Shown one piece after another: positions 42,361 through 55,100 of a stretch of DNA of 64,000 bases. Source of the stretch: Dastarcus helophoroides (lineage: Eukaryota; Arthropoda; Insecta; Coleoptera; Bothrideridae); contig CM053329.1 of NCBI GenBank assembly GCA_028583605.1, forward strand, positions 9,176,001-9,240,000, in the 5' to 3' direction. Below the pieces are notes generated by a model, which worked only from the letters and a program-made list of their open reading frames with translations, was not told where the DNA came from and searched no databases. Position 1 is the first letter of the stretch. The number at the start of each line of letters is the position of its first letter. The translations under genes were made by a program, and so were the position numbers.

Positions 42361-42533
42361 ACCTGGATCCACAACTCTCTTAACTTTCGTCAATTTGAAC
42401 TTTTTCTTTGGTTCCTTGAATTTCAAATTATCAAGAGTTGACTGTATATCTGTTGGGTGAACAGAGTAAAGATTTAATGATGTAAATTGTAACAAGTTCT
42501 CAGCTAAAACTAAAACAGAAGCCAAAATTTTAT
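42361..42533 (-). CDS. Possible exon of an unidentified gene
   Basis: Reads LAENLLQFTSLNLYSVHP, TDIQSTLDNLKFKEP and KKFKLTKVKRVVDP. It has a good acceptor (TTCTGTTTTAG) and donor (GGATCCAG/GTATTTTTC). The composition is unlike the surrounding AT words and looks coding, but I do not recognise the family. It follows the EDRF1 stop codon by about 200 bases on the same strand. Its donor end plus the start of its intron are duplicated at 55600-55756. It could be an exon of a gene lost to rearrangement or a chance frame. Confidence 0.35.
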
Positions 42534-42618
42534 TTCAGCTTTGACTGACTATAATAACAGTTTCAACCTAAAATCTAGTTTTGATGAATCTAAGAAAAAT
42601 AGTAATAAATGCGTAATT

Positions 42619-42624
42619 TTTATT
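42619..42624 (-). terminator. EDRF1: EDRF1 polyadenylation signal
   Basis: AATAAA on the minus strand about 110 bases after the stop codon; the likely cleavage signal. Confidence 0.5.
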
Positions 42625-42734
42625 TGAACGAGAATGAACACTATTTTATACAAAACTTAGTTTAATAAAAACATATACACTTAGTACAGTAAAACTCATT
42701 AACAAAAAAATAAATTATCTTAGGTTTAAAAAGA

Positions 42735-43132
42735 TCACAAGTTTGAGTTTGCATTATCGATAACGGATTTAATTTCTTTAAGAACCCTATTCAATACAGT
42801 CAGTAATTCATTGTACTCCAAATTATCTTTCAAAACAAAAGAAATTTTGTAACATTTCTTATAAACTTCCCCTAACTTGGGGCTATCTTTGGTGGGATGA
42901 GGTATCGTTATGTGCAACTTTATTAACGTTTTTAAAATATGTTGCAGTCTTTGTTTTATTAGATCTAACAAAGAGTAGCATGTCTTAAAGGAAAACTTCT
43001 CATCAGTTTGAGTACTTTCCTCTGGAATGTCGACTTTCTTCTGAACTAGCAAGTCCAACATTTCATTAATCTCCAGTACTGTATTTAAACAGGTTTCCAA
43101 ATGTTTAATCTTCTGACTTGGTTGATTAGTTA
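42735..43132 (-). CDS. EDRF1: EDRF1 exon 5 (stop)
   Basis: Reads TNQPSQKIKHLETCLNTVLE, KTCYSLLDLIKQRLQHILK and KKCYKISFVLKDNLEYNELL, ending SVIDNANSNL and a stop at 42735. Acceptor TTTCCAG. The helical tail fits the family's C-terminus. Confidence 0.82.
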
Positions 43133-46100
43133 CTGGAAACAAATATATTAAAACTGAGAGAAATAAACGTTGGTAATTGTACCTTCAGCTAAATATTCTC
43201 CTAAAGCAAATCTTTGCATCTGTGCTGTAAAATAATTAATAACATCGGCTGAAGCAAAATACAATTTGGAAGCTTTCTCGTAATTTATTTTAGCTAATTG
43301 GGCCATATTCTTTCTGTTTGAGGCATCGTTTGACGTCCAAACGTGGTTGTGATAGAGAGATCCCAACCTGTAGTATATCACAGCAGCTCTATACTGATAT
43401 AACGGAAATTTAGGGTTGGATTCATCCAAATCACAATACTGTAGTGCCTTCAGTAAAGTTTCTATTACTCCTTTTTCAGCCTCGCTCTTACTCTAAAACA
43501 AAAACATTAAAAGTTAGGTATTTTGCCAATAAAGAACAAGATTATTTAATGATGAACATGTAACTGTTAATTTTTGTAATGGAGGAAGACATTTAAAACA
43601 ATCGTAATTTCAGAACAAGACAAATTCATTTTCAAGGAATATGATGGAGGTTACACCGAAAAAAATGTCAAAATCGCGATCTTGAGAGGAGTCCTACCTA
43701 ATTTACTCATTCACATTTTTACAATAGTTTTTACATTATGAAGGCATAGAATGTGCATACATTTTTGAAGAGAACTTTTTTTTTTACATAAATTTAGTTT
43801 TCTCCCGAAATTGCAATTTTTTCTCCAAATTTCAAGTTATACATTTATAATTTTATGCAAAAAGTCAAAAGGTCAATTTTAAACATCAAATGTCTACCAC
43901 ATTCTGAAAATATCGAGCTCGAAATGGAAATTTCGAGTATATCAAAGTTTTGGATTTTCTTAAAATGTTTACTTTATTAATATCAAAAATTCAACTTTTG
44001 ACCAATACATTTTAAGAAAAAATTAGGAATTTTTTAAATTCCAAAATAATGTAAATTTAAAATAAAATCGAATTTTGTATAAATAGTTTTATTGGTTTCA
44101 GAAATCTAAAAATTGTAACTTCTGGTTCAAAATTGTAAGAAATAAATTAAAATTTAACTTCAAATGTCGACTTTATTTTTGAAATATCGAGTTTACTTTG
44201 AACATTTCAGGGATAAGGTCTGAAAGATAAAGTTTAAAAGGTAATTTTTTCCCACTTTTGAGAATTGCGAGCCTCAATTTTCAATTTGATATCAAAATTT
44301 CAACTTTAATCCCAAAATGTCGACCATAAAAAAGGCAACAATTTAGAAATACCAACTTCAACCTTGAGATTCTGAAAAAAATGAGGAAATTTCAAATAAA
44401 AATGTAAGATTTGTAAAAAAATATATTTCCAACTTCAAACTTGAAATGTCGACTTACTCTAGAAATATTGACCAAACTTTTAGGCATAAAATAAATGGTA
44501 GAGTTTATACATGAAGTTTCAACCCCTTTTTCCAAATTTTTAGAAAATCGAAATGTTGGATTGATGTTGATGGTTGCATTTTTATAATTTTGTCCTTAAT
44601 TCCAAAATGTTTACATTATCCAGGAAGAAATCGATTTTCAACTACAAAATTTTAAGAAAAAAACGAGGCGTTGAGAGCTGGAGTTTCAAGAAAAAATTAG
44701 AGACAAAAAAATCCAACTTTGCAAAGTTTTGTCATAGTTAGACACTGGATTTTAGGCACAATCAAGTAAAGGAAAAAGATAAAACGTTCAATTGGGCAAA
44801 AACATAGAGTAAATATAAACTAGAGACGACAATAAACAAACTTTCGTGTCGTTGTTATTCGAGTGAGAGGGAAGATGTTTATCAACATGAATTTTGACAG
44901 AAGTTTTTGACAGACAAACATTAGGTTTGTTCCAACCGAACATTTCTGATTAGTTTCCGACTAATTCATGAACTAGTTCGTACGCATGCGTGCATTTCGT
45001 ATTATCCGACTGGTTTGGGATTGTACACGTTGGAACGCACTTTGGGACTTCTCGGAAAACCTCTGGTCTTCGCCGTCTGTCTCAATCGAAAGCGATGAAA
45101 ATAAATCTTCATCACATATAAATCCCTCTACGAAATTCATTTTTGTTATTTTTGAGCAAATATAGTGGATGAAAAATAGAATTCAGAACTTAACAACACA
45201 ATTTACATTTGCTCCGACAAGATCAAAACATTTGACAATCGTATTGACAAATAACAGCTGAGAAATTAGATACCGCTTATCGATTATTTATTGCGCATGT
45301 TCCCAACTACCAGTACAAGCTCTCGGCTGCTGACTGTTCTGATTGATCACAAATCAATTCACGAACTAGTCAGAGCACTGTTGGAACACCGGACTGCCAG
45401 TTGGGTTGGAGTTTGCACTTGGTTGGAACGGTAAATTTTGAATGCACATGCGCCGGACGGTTGCAAACTAGTTTGATGTTCGGTTGGAACAAACCTATTG
45501 TTTTTTTGCAATTTTGTTACTAATTGCAGCTTTAATGAGTTTAAATTTAGTGTACATTATGCAGCATAGTGATTAGAAATAGTTCATAGCGTTAATTGTT
45601 CGTAAAAGGACTTATTTTTAAAATAATTCGTATACTTCAAAGAGAAGCGTGTTCAAGATCGTTTATTGGGTAGGATACAGGGGCGCATTCACATCGAATG
45701 CTTTCTAAAATTATCTATTTCAATTAGCCTACTAGTAAAAAAATGATGTGGGTTAAAAAATGCTATATCCAACCAAAAAAAGGGCCATGTTAGTCAGTGA
45801 CAGTTTTTTTTAATACATTGAGGTCCAAAATTAACGATTAAATTCATTATTTACGTAAATTAAAATTTATGAGCAGGTTTGTCTTGAATTCTAAAATGAA
45901 ACATAATTTTATCGTTTTTGTCTCCAACCTCCTTAAAGTGACAGTTACCCCTTTAAGATTTTTAAATTGAACGAGAGTGTGTTTGATAGGTCATTTGGAA
46001 GGGATTTTAATTATCTATCCAGCAAAGGTTTTTTGAATTTTATTAATATTCGTTGAGAAAATTAGATTTGACAATTTTAAAATGTGTTTGAAATGTATCT

Positions 46101-49100
46101 AGATTATGCTCATGTACCAAATATCTGTCAAATCTGACTTTTCTAATTGATTTTGTGTCATACTTATTTAATGAAAATGTATTGTTTTTTTCTCATACGC
46201 GGATAGTAAAATATTCAACACGAAGGAAGAAGTAAAATGGATTTCTTTTTTATATATCAGAATAAATTATACTTTTTTTCTTTACCTACAATTTATCAGT
46301 AAAATCCTGTATCACGTTAATTTTTAAATCTAAAATAACGTTTTTTTTAAAGCATAATTTGATACCGCCTCCTTCAACCTTCTTGAAGTACAGCTACCAT
46401 TTAAAATTTTTAAAAAGAACAAGGAGCTCATCTGAAAGGATTTTTAACTCTCTATCCAGCAATATAAGATTTTCCTAATTTCGGTATTTTTTTATTGAAA
46501 AATATTAAATGTTTCCTGATATGTAAAAAAGAAAGTCTTATTTACTTTTTTTTCTTGTGGGTATTTTGCCACTTAGATATTGGAAAAGATTGAATTAAAT
46601 AGTTATGATGACACAGAATCAATCAGAAAACTCAGCCAATGCTCCAAAATTTATTATATAAATCTTTGCCAAGTTGCTGAAAAAACGATAATTTAAATTT
46701 GCAACGAAAACGTCTGATTTATTTAAAAAAGTAATATGACTCACTATTAGATATTAGTTACATTAGGCAATATCAATTTAGAAATCTTTGATTTATAAAA
46801 AAATCATTTATACGATGACTATCAGGACAATAATTCTGGATTCAATTTGATAAATTGGAAAAATGTTTTATTTTAAGAATATCTCATGATGTTAAACAGA
46901 TGAGTTTTTGAAAAAAAAAATAGTTAGGACTCTATTAACAAAGTTCTGATTGATTTTAATAAGCTATTTTATTGGGCCAGTCAGGTACTGTGCAATGTTT
47001 TGATTGAGAGAGCGTACCCTCAAATATGTTGCCGACAACATCGACTACAGAAAATAGCCTGCGTGTCGTCTCTAGTTATAAAAACTCTTTGGGCAAAAAC
47101 GAATAGCTAAAAAAAGCATTAAAAAGGCAAAATACTCTATAAAAGATACAAAAAGGTTAAAATCTCAATTACCAAGAAAAAGTAGGGCCGCAGTCAGGAA
47201 TTTTCCAAAAGAAGTTTAAAATATATAACAAAAACTACAATATTGAAGGTGAATTGTGAGAAAAACGTCGACATTTCGAAATAACTTAAAGTTTATAAAG
47301 AATATAGTCAAAATTTCAAAAATACATATAAGACTAAAAGTTCCAACAAAGGAAAAAGTTTTGAATTTTTAAGCGAACAACTAGGAAAAAAGTGAAACTG
47401 AAATCGAATTTTTGAGAAGTCGAAAGTTTATATTAAAATACAAACTTTCCCGAACTTTCGATTTTACAATCGAAATCTGTTACAAAAGTGAAAATAAGAA
47501 TTTTAAAAAAGTCTTATTTAAAAATACCGAAAAATTTATAACTGTTTAATCTGAAAAAAGTCAAAATTTCGAGATTAGGATTAAAATGTCAAAATACAAA
47601 TCCCTGAATCAAAATTAAGAGTTTAAAGTAATAATTTTAAGAACAGACTTAATTATTGAAGTTGGCATTTAAAAAAAAAAGAAAATTCAACAAAAAACAC
47701 TAATAAAAATGGTCTCGAAATATCAATAAAAAAAGACGGCATTTGGGATTAAAATTTGAAAATAAATGAACATGTTTAGAACAACCTTAAAATATGAAGT
47801 TTCAAACTAAATTTTTATCAAAAGTACTTAAGGTTGAAAGCTTGGATTTTTAGAAAAAGACCTTTTAAAAGAATTACAATTTTAAAATTATTTTTATTAG
47901 AAATTAAAAATTTTAAAAAAATCAGTTTTCTAGTATTGAATCCAATATTTTGAAAAAAAGTCAACATTTCAAGATTAAAATAAAACTTTTGACGTCAGAA
48001 AGCCAAAATTTCAGAATGTTGCGAAAAAAGTCGAAAGTTTGCAATTAAAGCCGAAATTAAAAAATTAAAGTAGAAAACTTGAAAAAAAAACTAGTTTTAA
48101 TAACTTTCAAAATTTTCACATTAGCAGTGGCTCAAATTCTTCTTTTTTTTAATATTTGGAAATATTTTTTAAAATATTTTGGCTTTTCTCTCTCGACATT
48201 TAAACTTTTTTTAATACATTTTCACAGGGGATTTTGAGAAATCAGTTAAGATTTTAAGAAACCTCAAAATCTCTTGCCTGCTCCAAAATTCAAAATTTTA
48301 GGAAAATATTGAGTTTTGAGAGTTGTTAATTGATTCGATCCTTTTGAAACTTGGACATTTTTTTCTAAAATTCCTAATTTAATCCTGCTTTGCACTTTGT
48401 ATAGTATCAACTTTTTGAAGTATAAACTCACTCGTAATTAAACTTTTTCTAAAACGATTTTGGCCACTCTAATTTTAGACTTTTCAAATTAAAATTCCAA
48501 AAATCCAAAATTACATTCAAAATTTTGATGTAAGATATTTAAATATTTGCTATGATGCAATTTAACTTACCAAACTATTACAAGGTTTTTCAACCTCTAA
48601 AATTAAATGATTATTCTGTAGTTGACTCCACACTTGTGTTCAATTAGAGCACTTTGTTTTTCTGGAGGGATTTTTCACACACAAGTGCACTTTACAGAAG
48701 ACAATTCAAAGTTAAGTTTTTGAATTGTAGAAAAATAATATTCTTCGGGTAATTTTATTATTTTACCTGTATATCTGTTTTTACTCAAAAGTTAAGAAAA
48801 ATTTAAGGTAGTTCAATTATCCTGCGTCTCAACAGCAGGCAAAACTTATAAGGACTGGGTGAGTCATAAGAGTAATTGTTATTAAACTACATTTCTTAGA
48901 AATTTATGCTTGGAACTTGTTTATTAAAATGGATTGAAATTATATTTTATTGATTTATTTTATTACCTATCTATATATATTTCTGCTTAAATTCTTCAAC
49001 TGTGTAAATGTACTTGGTGAAACCCATTGAAAAGGATAAATAGGCACTAACCTTTATGAAAATAGGTCCAAATCATGTATAAAAAGGCAAAAAACAAGCA

Positions 49101-52100
49101 AAATTGAAATTTAAACAATAACACATGAAAAACGCTGAAAAAGGTGAAAAGTTAGGATAATAGGATTTTACCTAAAATCCGGTCTCTAGTCATAATTCCC
49201 AGAAAACATTTGTAATACATAAAAAAAATCACATACTTTCGAAATTAAAGTCAAAATTTTAGGGAAATGGAAAAATTTCAAATTTAAATCTGATATGTTG
49301 AGAAAAAAATTGAAATTTCAGAATAAATATTCATATTTACCAAATGAGATGAAGGATTTTCGTGCATTATCGATCCCATATTGAATAAAGAGGTCGACAG
49401 CTCCCACCGCACCGCATCCCAGATTCCCGGGTTGTATTTTCTATCGCCCAAAACTTGCAAAGCCTTCTTATAGTTAACAAATGCTTTATTAAAATGCGTT
49501 CTCTCTAGTTGCGTTAGCTCCCCCCTTTCGGATGGCGAGCTAGCATGAGCCAACAATCTATGCAGATGCCCCATATTAGTATACAACAGAGCGGTGTTGG
49601 CGTCGTCTTTAACCTTCTCGAAGACTTCCAAGCCCCTAATCAGGTAAGTTTCAGCTCTTTTCGCATATTCTATAACACCTTTCTCATCCTTGGAATTTCG
49701 CGCTTGATTGAGGTAGAATGAAGCAATTTCGTTAAGCGAATTACCCAATCTTGTTAAAATACTGTCGGTCTCCGAGGATCTCAAAGCCGCTTCATAACAT
49801 TCAACCCCCTTGAGAAGCATCTGCTCTATTGTTCGAATGTCATAGATAAAAACGCATTTGATATTGGCCTCCCCCAAGTGTATATTATACTGCTGCTCGT
49901 CGCGCTCCAACTGCTCCATCAGCTTGAAGTCCTCATCGAGGTTATTCTGCAGTTGCTCCCGATACGCATCCGCCTTTTTCCAATTTTGTGTTATCATAAT
50001 ACAACAATCGCCGGCTCTACCTAAGAGACAATTTTCCCTGAGGGCGTTCGAAGTGATACAAGAATTTATTCATAATCAGCTGGCACCTGGCCAAGAGACC
50101 GATATTTCTCAAGCTGCTCCCGTAGTTACCCGCCACGAAGTGGTACTCGGCCAAAATCGCGTACACCAGCACAGCTTTTTCATACAGTAGCGTTTTCAGG
50201 TGGTCCTTCCACGATATATCACTGCCGTGCTTTCCCTGCCAAGTCGGAAGCGGTTGCGCCTCATTCTTCCCCTTCGGCAACAAAGCGTTAGGCGACTCGC
50301 TAACCCCCGTTGATTTAGCGACGACTTTCGCCACTTTCTTCTTGCTTCTATTATGTTTCTTCCCAATTTTCTTTTGGCTCTCCAAATGATCATCCAATTT
50401 CGCGTACTGGCATTCGGAATAGGCTCGAAAGGTTTCGCCATCCGCACCTCTTCTTCTTCTACCACTTCCTTCTTCTGCTCGGGGAAGTACTTCAGACAAT
50501 TCAGACCTTCGGCCACATGAAGAACGGCTTGGAGACACCTTTCCTCGAGCCCGCCAGATATCGGTGGTGGTGGTTTGTAATGGTTCACGAATTTCTCATG
50601 TGTGCTATTAGCTTCCAAGTCTAGAAACTTGACAGAATCGGAATCGTTCCCCATATCGTCATCGTAATCAGTCTCGTCGTCTCCTTCGGTTTGGTCCAAT
50701 CCGGGCGCCTCCGGATTTGTATTGGCGGGAACGTAAAGATCGGAGAGCATATAGTGGGATGAAGTAACGATTTCTGGGTATTTCTCCTGAGGTAGCAACT
50801 TGACGCAGTTCTTCAGCAGCATCCGTATTGTACCAGGTTGATGTCTTTCGGCGTTATGCTTCATGTTTCTGGCTACTCGGTATAGAAGCATGGCAACTGG
50901 GATGGTGAAGGGGTTTTGAGCGTTTTCGACGTCTTTTTGCGAGCACAAGGAGGTTAGATCGTACAACTTTACAATCTCTTCGTTTTTCCCTTTGAAGAGC
51001 CAATAGGTATGGCCGGCTCTTGTAGCGTTGGATTTGAGGAATGACAGAATACTCTGAGCAACATCTCGTATTACTTTGGGTGAAAATTTGGAGTTATCTA
51101 GGCGCGGTAAGTCTTCTGTTTTAATAAGTTCATACTTTTGAACTATTCCAGTTCAGGTGGTAGCACATCACCACTTCAGGGACGTTCGACATTAAATTAT
51201 CTAACCAGTAGTCAATTCCAGTCAAAACGTTTATTGGCTTGTTCATGTCTCTTAATCTCAAGGAGATGCATGGATATTTACCACCTCCGAAAATTGGCAT
51301 GTCAGTTCCTAGAAATATTAGGAAATTTAGAAAAAATAACATTAAATGTATTGGGTAGTTGCACCAACAATGGTCAACACTAGTATTTATCAATTAGCAA
51401 CTTTTTTTAAATTCCTTATTTTAATTTTTTTTTTAATTTGGCAGATGACTGCCTATAGAAGTGAAAACTTAAAACTATGATACAACAAATTACAAGATAT
51501 TTCAAAAAGAATCTTTTTTCAAACTTTTGGCGGTTTCGCTCAGTTGAGGAGAAATACAAATAATTGAGGGCGTCGACTGACATCCACTAGCATATACCCC
51601 CAAATTTTCTTTTTTATGTATTTTCATTTTGCCTCCCCCCCCCCAAATTTTTTCATCCCATCATGACAGTACAAGTTTTTAAAGATAAAGACACTAGTGT
51701 AGACGGTACGGTGACATAGGTTAAGACATACATTAAATTGGCAAAATAATAGGAAACCCCATCTTTCTCAATTAATAACTTAAGTTGATTCATTGATGAT
51801 ATCCAGTAAACTCTCGATAATTTGACACTCGTTAATTTGACATCGATAATTTGAAGATTTTTCCCCGTCCCTTGAAAAATACTCGATAAATTGAAAAAAA
51901 ATAGTGTGATTTGGTCCCCGCGGTAAATTAAAGTTGTGGGAATGGCATCTTGTTCGCCGACTTTCTATAATTTGAACTCAGAATTTCCTACTCTCTATAA
52001 TTTGAAATCTCAACTCTCATCACTGTCGAAAATTGATTGGACAATGATAAATGGAAGTCTGGATTTAAGGTGGGTTGCCTAAAGATTAGGCCAGCTCTTA

Positions 52101-55100
52101 ATGTATGTAACAAAAGTTTTTGCTGCGAAATAAGTGGAAAATGAGTAAGTATCGAGTTGTCACTGAGAACAAACCTGTGAAAATTTCTGAACTGAATATT
52201 CGGTATCATATTTGTCATATATTTTACGAAGTTATCGCGTATAAACTGACAATTCGAAAAAGAATACCCAGAGATTTGTTAGAGGCTCGCAACATTTCTT
52301 TTGTATCCAAAAATTCTCCAAATGTTCCATAGACACGCCCAACTGAAAACTTTTGGGCAATATTGCGTAAAAAATCTATGATAAATACTGGAAGACCGGA
52401 AATGAAGAGCTGTTACGATGCCGAACCTCAGTAAATTCGGGAAATAGATAATCTTACCGCCCAGCACTTGATGCAACAAGTCAGGAGAAAATTGGGTGCC
52501 ATCAAAGACCATGGAACTTCAGGTATAATTTGGATGTTTTTGTTAACTAAATTCTAAGGAAAACATTTTTAATAAATACTTCGAACACACTTTATTTTTT
52601 TTTTTTTATGTTACGCTCAAATTTTTTTCCGAAAACTTTTGTTACAGATGTTTTTGGTCCCATTGTGTTATCGCTGTGATCGGTCATTCATTCAGCCGCC
52701 CAATTTTATTGACAAACTGAAAAATGTCTCTTGGATGCGCCTCTCTCAAACTGGCCACACTAGGACAGAAGTCCCCCAGTGTGGATCCTCTGATGATAGA
52801 TGGAAATCGTTCACTCAAATGAAAATTAAGGACTTTTTTTTTTAAATGAACATTTGTATATTTTACAAACATGGTGAAAGAAGAATCGCAAATTTTAATT
52901 AAATTGTTGTTTATCTGAATTTTTGGCCGCTCCCTCTTGGTTATTTAAATCCTGCTTCCATCGGTAATAGAAGCAGACACTCGAGAAAGGAAAGTTCCAA
53001 AATTCGCTTATTTTTTATCTAACTAGACATTAATAATTATACTGGAAATAATGCATAAAAACTTCATAGAAAGAGAGAAAGAATTGGAATTTTTTAAAAA
53101 AGTAACATTTTCTAAAGTAATTCGGATTCTTCAAAAAAATTGAAACTGTCTTGAAATTCATGAGGAAGATGGTAAGGAAGAGAACAAGGAATAGGAAGTA
53201 TACAGAAAGCGAAAGGAAAAGAGGACGATAAAAAGATAAAGGTCTAAGAGAAAAATAGAAATGAAAAGAGAAAAAAAACAATAAAGTCGAAATCTTGAAA
53301 AATTCGAATATTTCAAAAGGCCAAAGTTTTCAAAAAAGATTTTGAAAAAAGTCCAACCTTTGAGAGAAGGTTGAAATTTTCAAAAATTTGGACATTTGGA
53401 AAAAGTCGAACTTTTTTAAAAAAAAAAGTCAAAATCTTGAAAAAGTCACAATTTTAATAAAATCAAATTTTCACAAAAATATATCAAAAAGACTGGAAAA
53501 GGGGAATTTTTAAGGTCATTTGAAAAAAGTCCTAATTTTCAATAGTATAAATTTTCAAAAAAAATTTAATTTTAAAAAATAATTAAAATCGGTCGACACT
53601 GAAACAAATTTGAAATTTGGAAAAATGTTACAATTTAAAAATCAAACTTTCAAAAGCAAAATTTTAAAACAAAGTCGAAATTTGCAAAAAAGTGACTTAA
53701 AATAATTGTAAAAAAGTCGAAATTTTAAAAACTTTTGAACTTTTAAAAAATCGAAATTTTCAAAACTAAACAAAATTTTAAGAAAAGAAAGTAACAGTTT
53801 TCAAAAGTCGAAATTTGCACAAGATAAGCAAATTTCAAGGAATACAGAAAATTCTGAAAAAAAGGCGAATTTTTTAAAAATTCAATCTTTTAAAAAAAGT
53901 GAAAATTTTCAATAAAATCGAAAATTTCAAAATAAGTAGCATTTTTCAAAAAACAATTGAAACAAAAAATAAAATAATTTCCAGAAAAAGTGAAAATTTC
54001 AAAATAAATCCAAGTGTTGACAAAAACTAGAAATTTTGAAAAATTCGAATTTTTTAAATGATTCGAAATTTTCAAAAAGTTCAGATTTGAAAAAAGTCTA
54101 AATTTTGCGAAAAAATTGAAATTTTCAAAAAGGTTGGAACTCTTTTTTAAAAAAAAAGTCAAAATTTTGAAAAAGTATCAAATTTTCAAAATTTCGAAAA
54201 AAAGTCAAAGAGCCTGAAAAAAGCGAAATTTAAATGGCTCAACTTTTGAAAAATATTAAAATAGTCGAAAAAAATCGAGTTTTTCAATAAGTTAGGTGGA
54301 ACGGACTGGTTCTTGGTTATCTTCAAAAACTGAAATACAGAACTTGTCCCCTGAAACCAAGAAAAATTAAAAAACACAACAAAGGTTGCTCTAACGAATT
54401 TCGCCAGCTAAGCTGTCATCTTCAGAGAGATACTACTACTACTACTCTGAAGATGACAGCTTGGCTGTCGAAATGCGTTAGAGCAACGTTTGTTGTGTTT
54501 TTTAATCTTTCTTGGTTTCAGGGGACAAGATCTGTATTACAATTTTCAAGTTTTTCAAAAACAAAAAAATAGGCGAAATACCGAGACAATGTTGAAATTT
54601 GGAAAAATCTCAAAGAGAAAAGTTGAAATTTTTAAAAAAACTGACTGATTTAAAATATATCAGCAATTGAAAAAAAGTCAATAAGAAACGTTTAAATTTT
54701 AAGTCAAATGTTTCAAAACAACAAATTTTTAGGAAAGAATGTTTTAAAGAAAGTAAAGTTTTTCACTCGAGATTTACAAAACAAGAAGCAAAATTTCAAG
54801 GAATATAGAACATTCTAAAAAAAAAGCGAATTTTTCAAAAAGTCAATATCTCGAAAAAAAGTGAAAATTTTCAGGAAATTCGAAAATTTCAAAATGAAAC
54901 AAAAAATAAGATGTAATTTCCAGAAAACGTCAAAATCTTGAAAGTAAACAAAAATGTTCAAATAAGTTGAAATTTTAAGTCGCAATTTTCAAAAATCAAA
55001 ATTTTAAGAGCACAATCTTGAAAATAGTAAAAATTATAAAATGTCGACATTGTCAAAAGCCGAAACGTTTAAAGGGAAAAATTTTCAAAACAATTCGAAA

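Noticed and set aside
50020..50110. A 49-bp intron (GTGCCA...CCTCAG) that would remove the third EDRF1 frame break
   Set aside because: It restores the frame but the donor is weak and it deletes residues the family normally has; a frameshift is simpler.
53030..54377. F/L/S-rich minus-strand frames
   Set aside because: Low-complexity translation of the AT-rich word-repeat domain.
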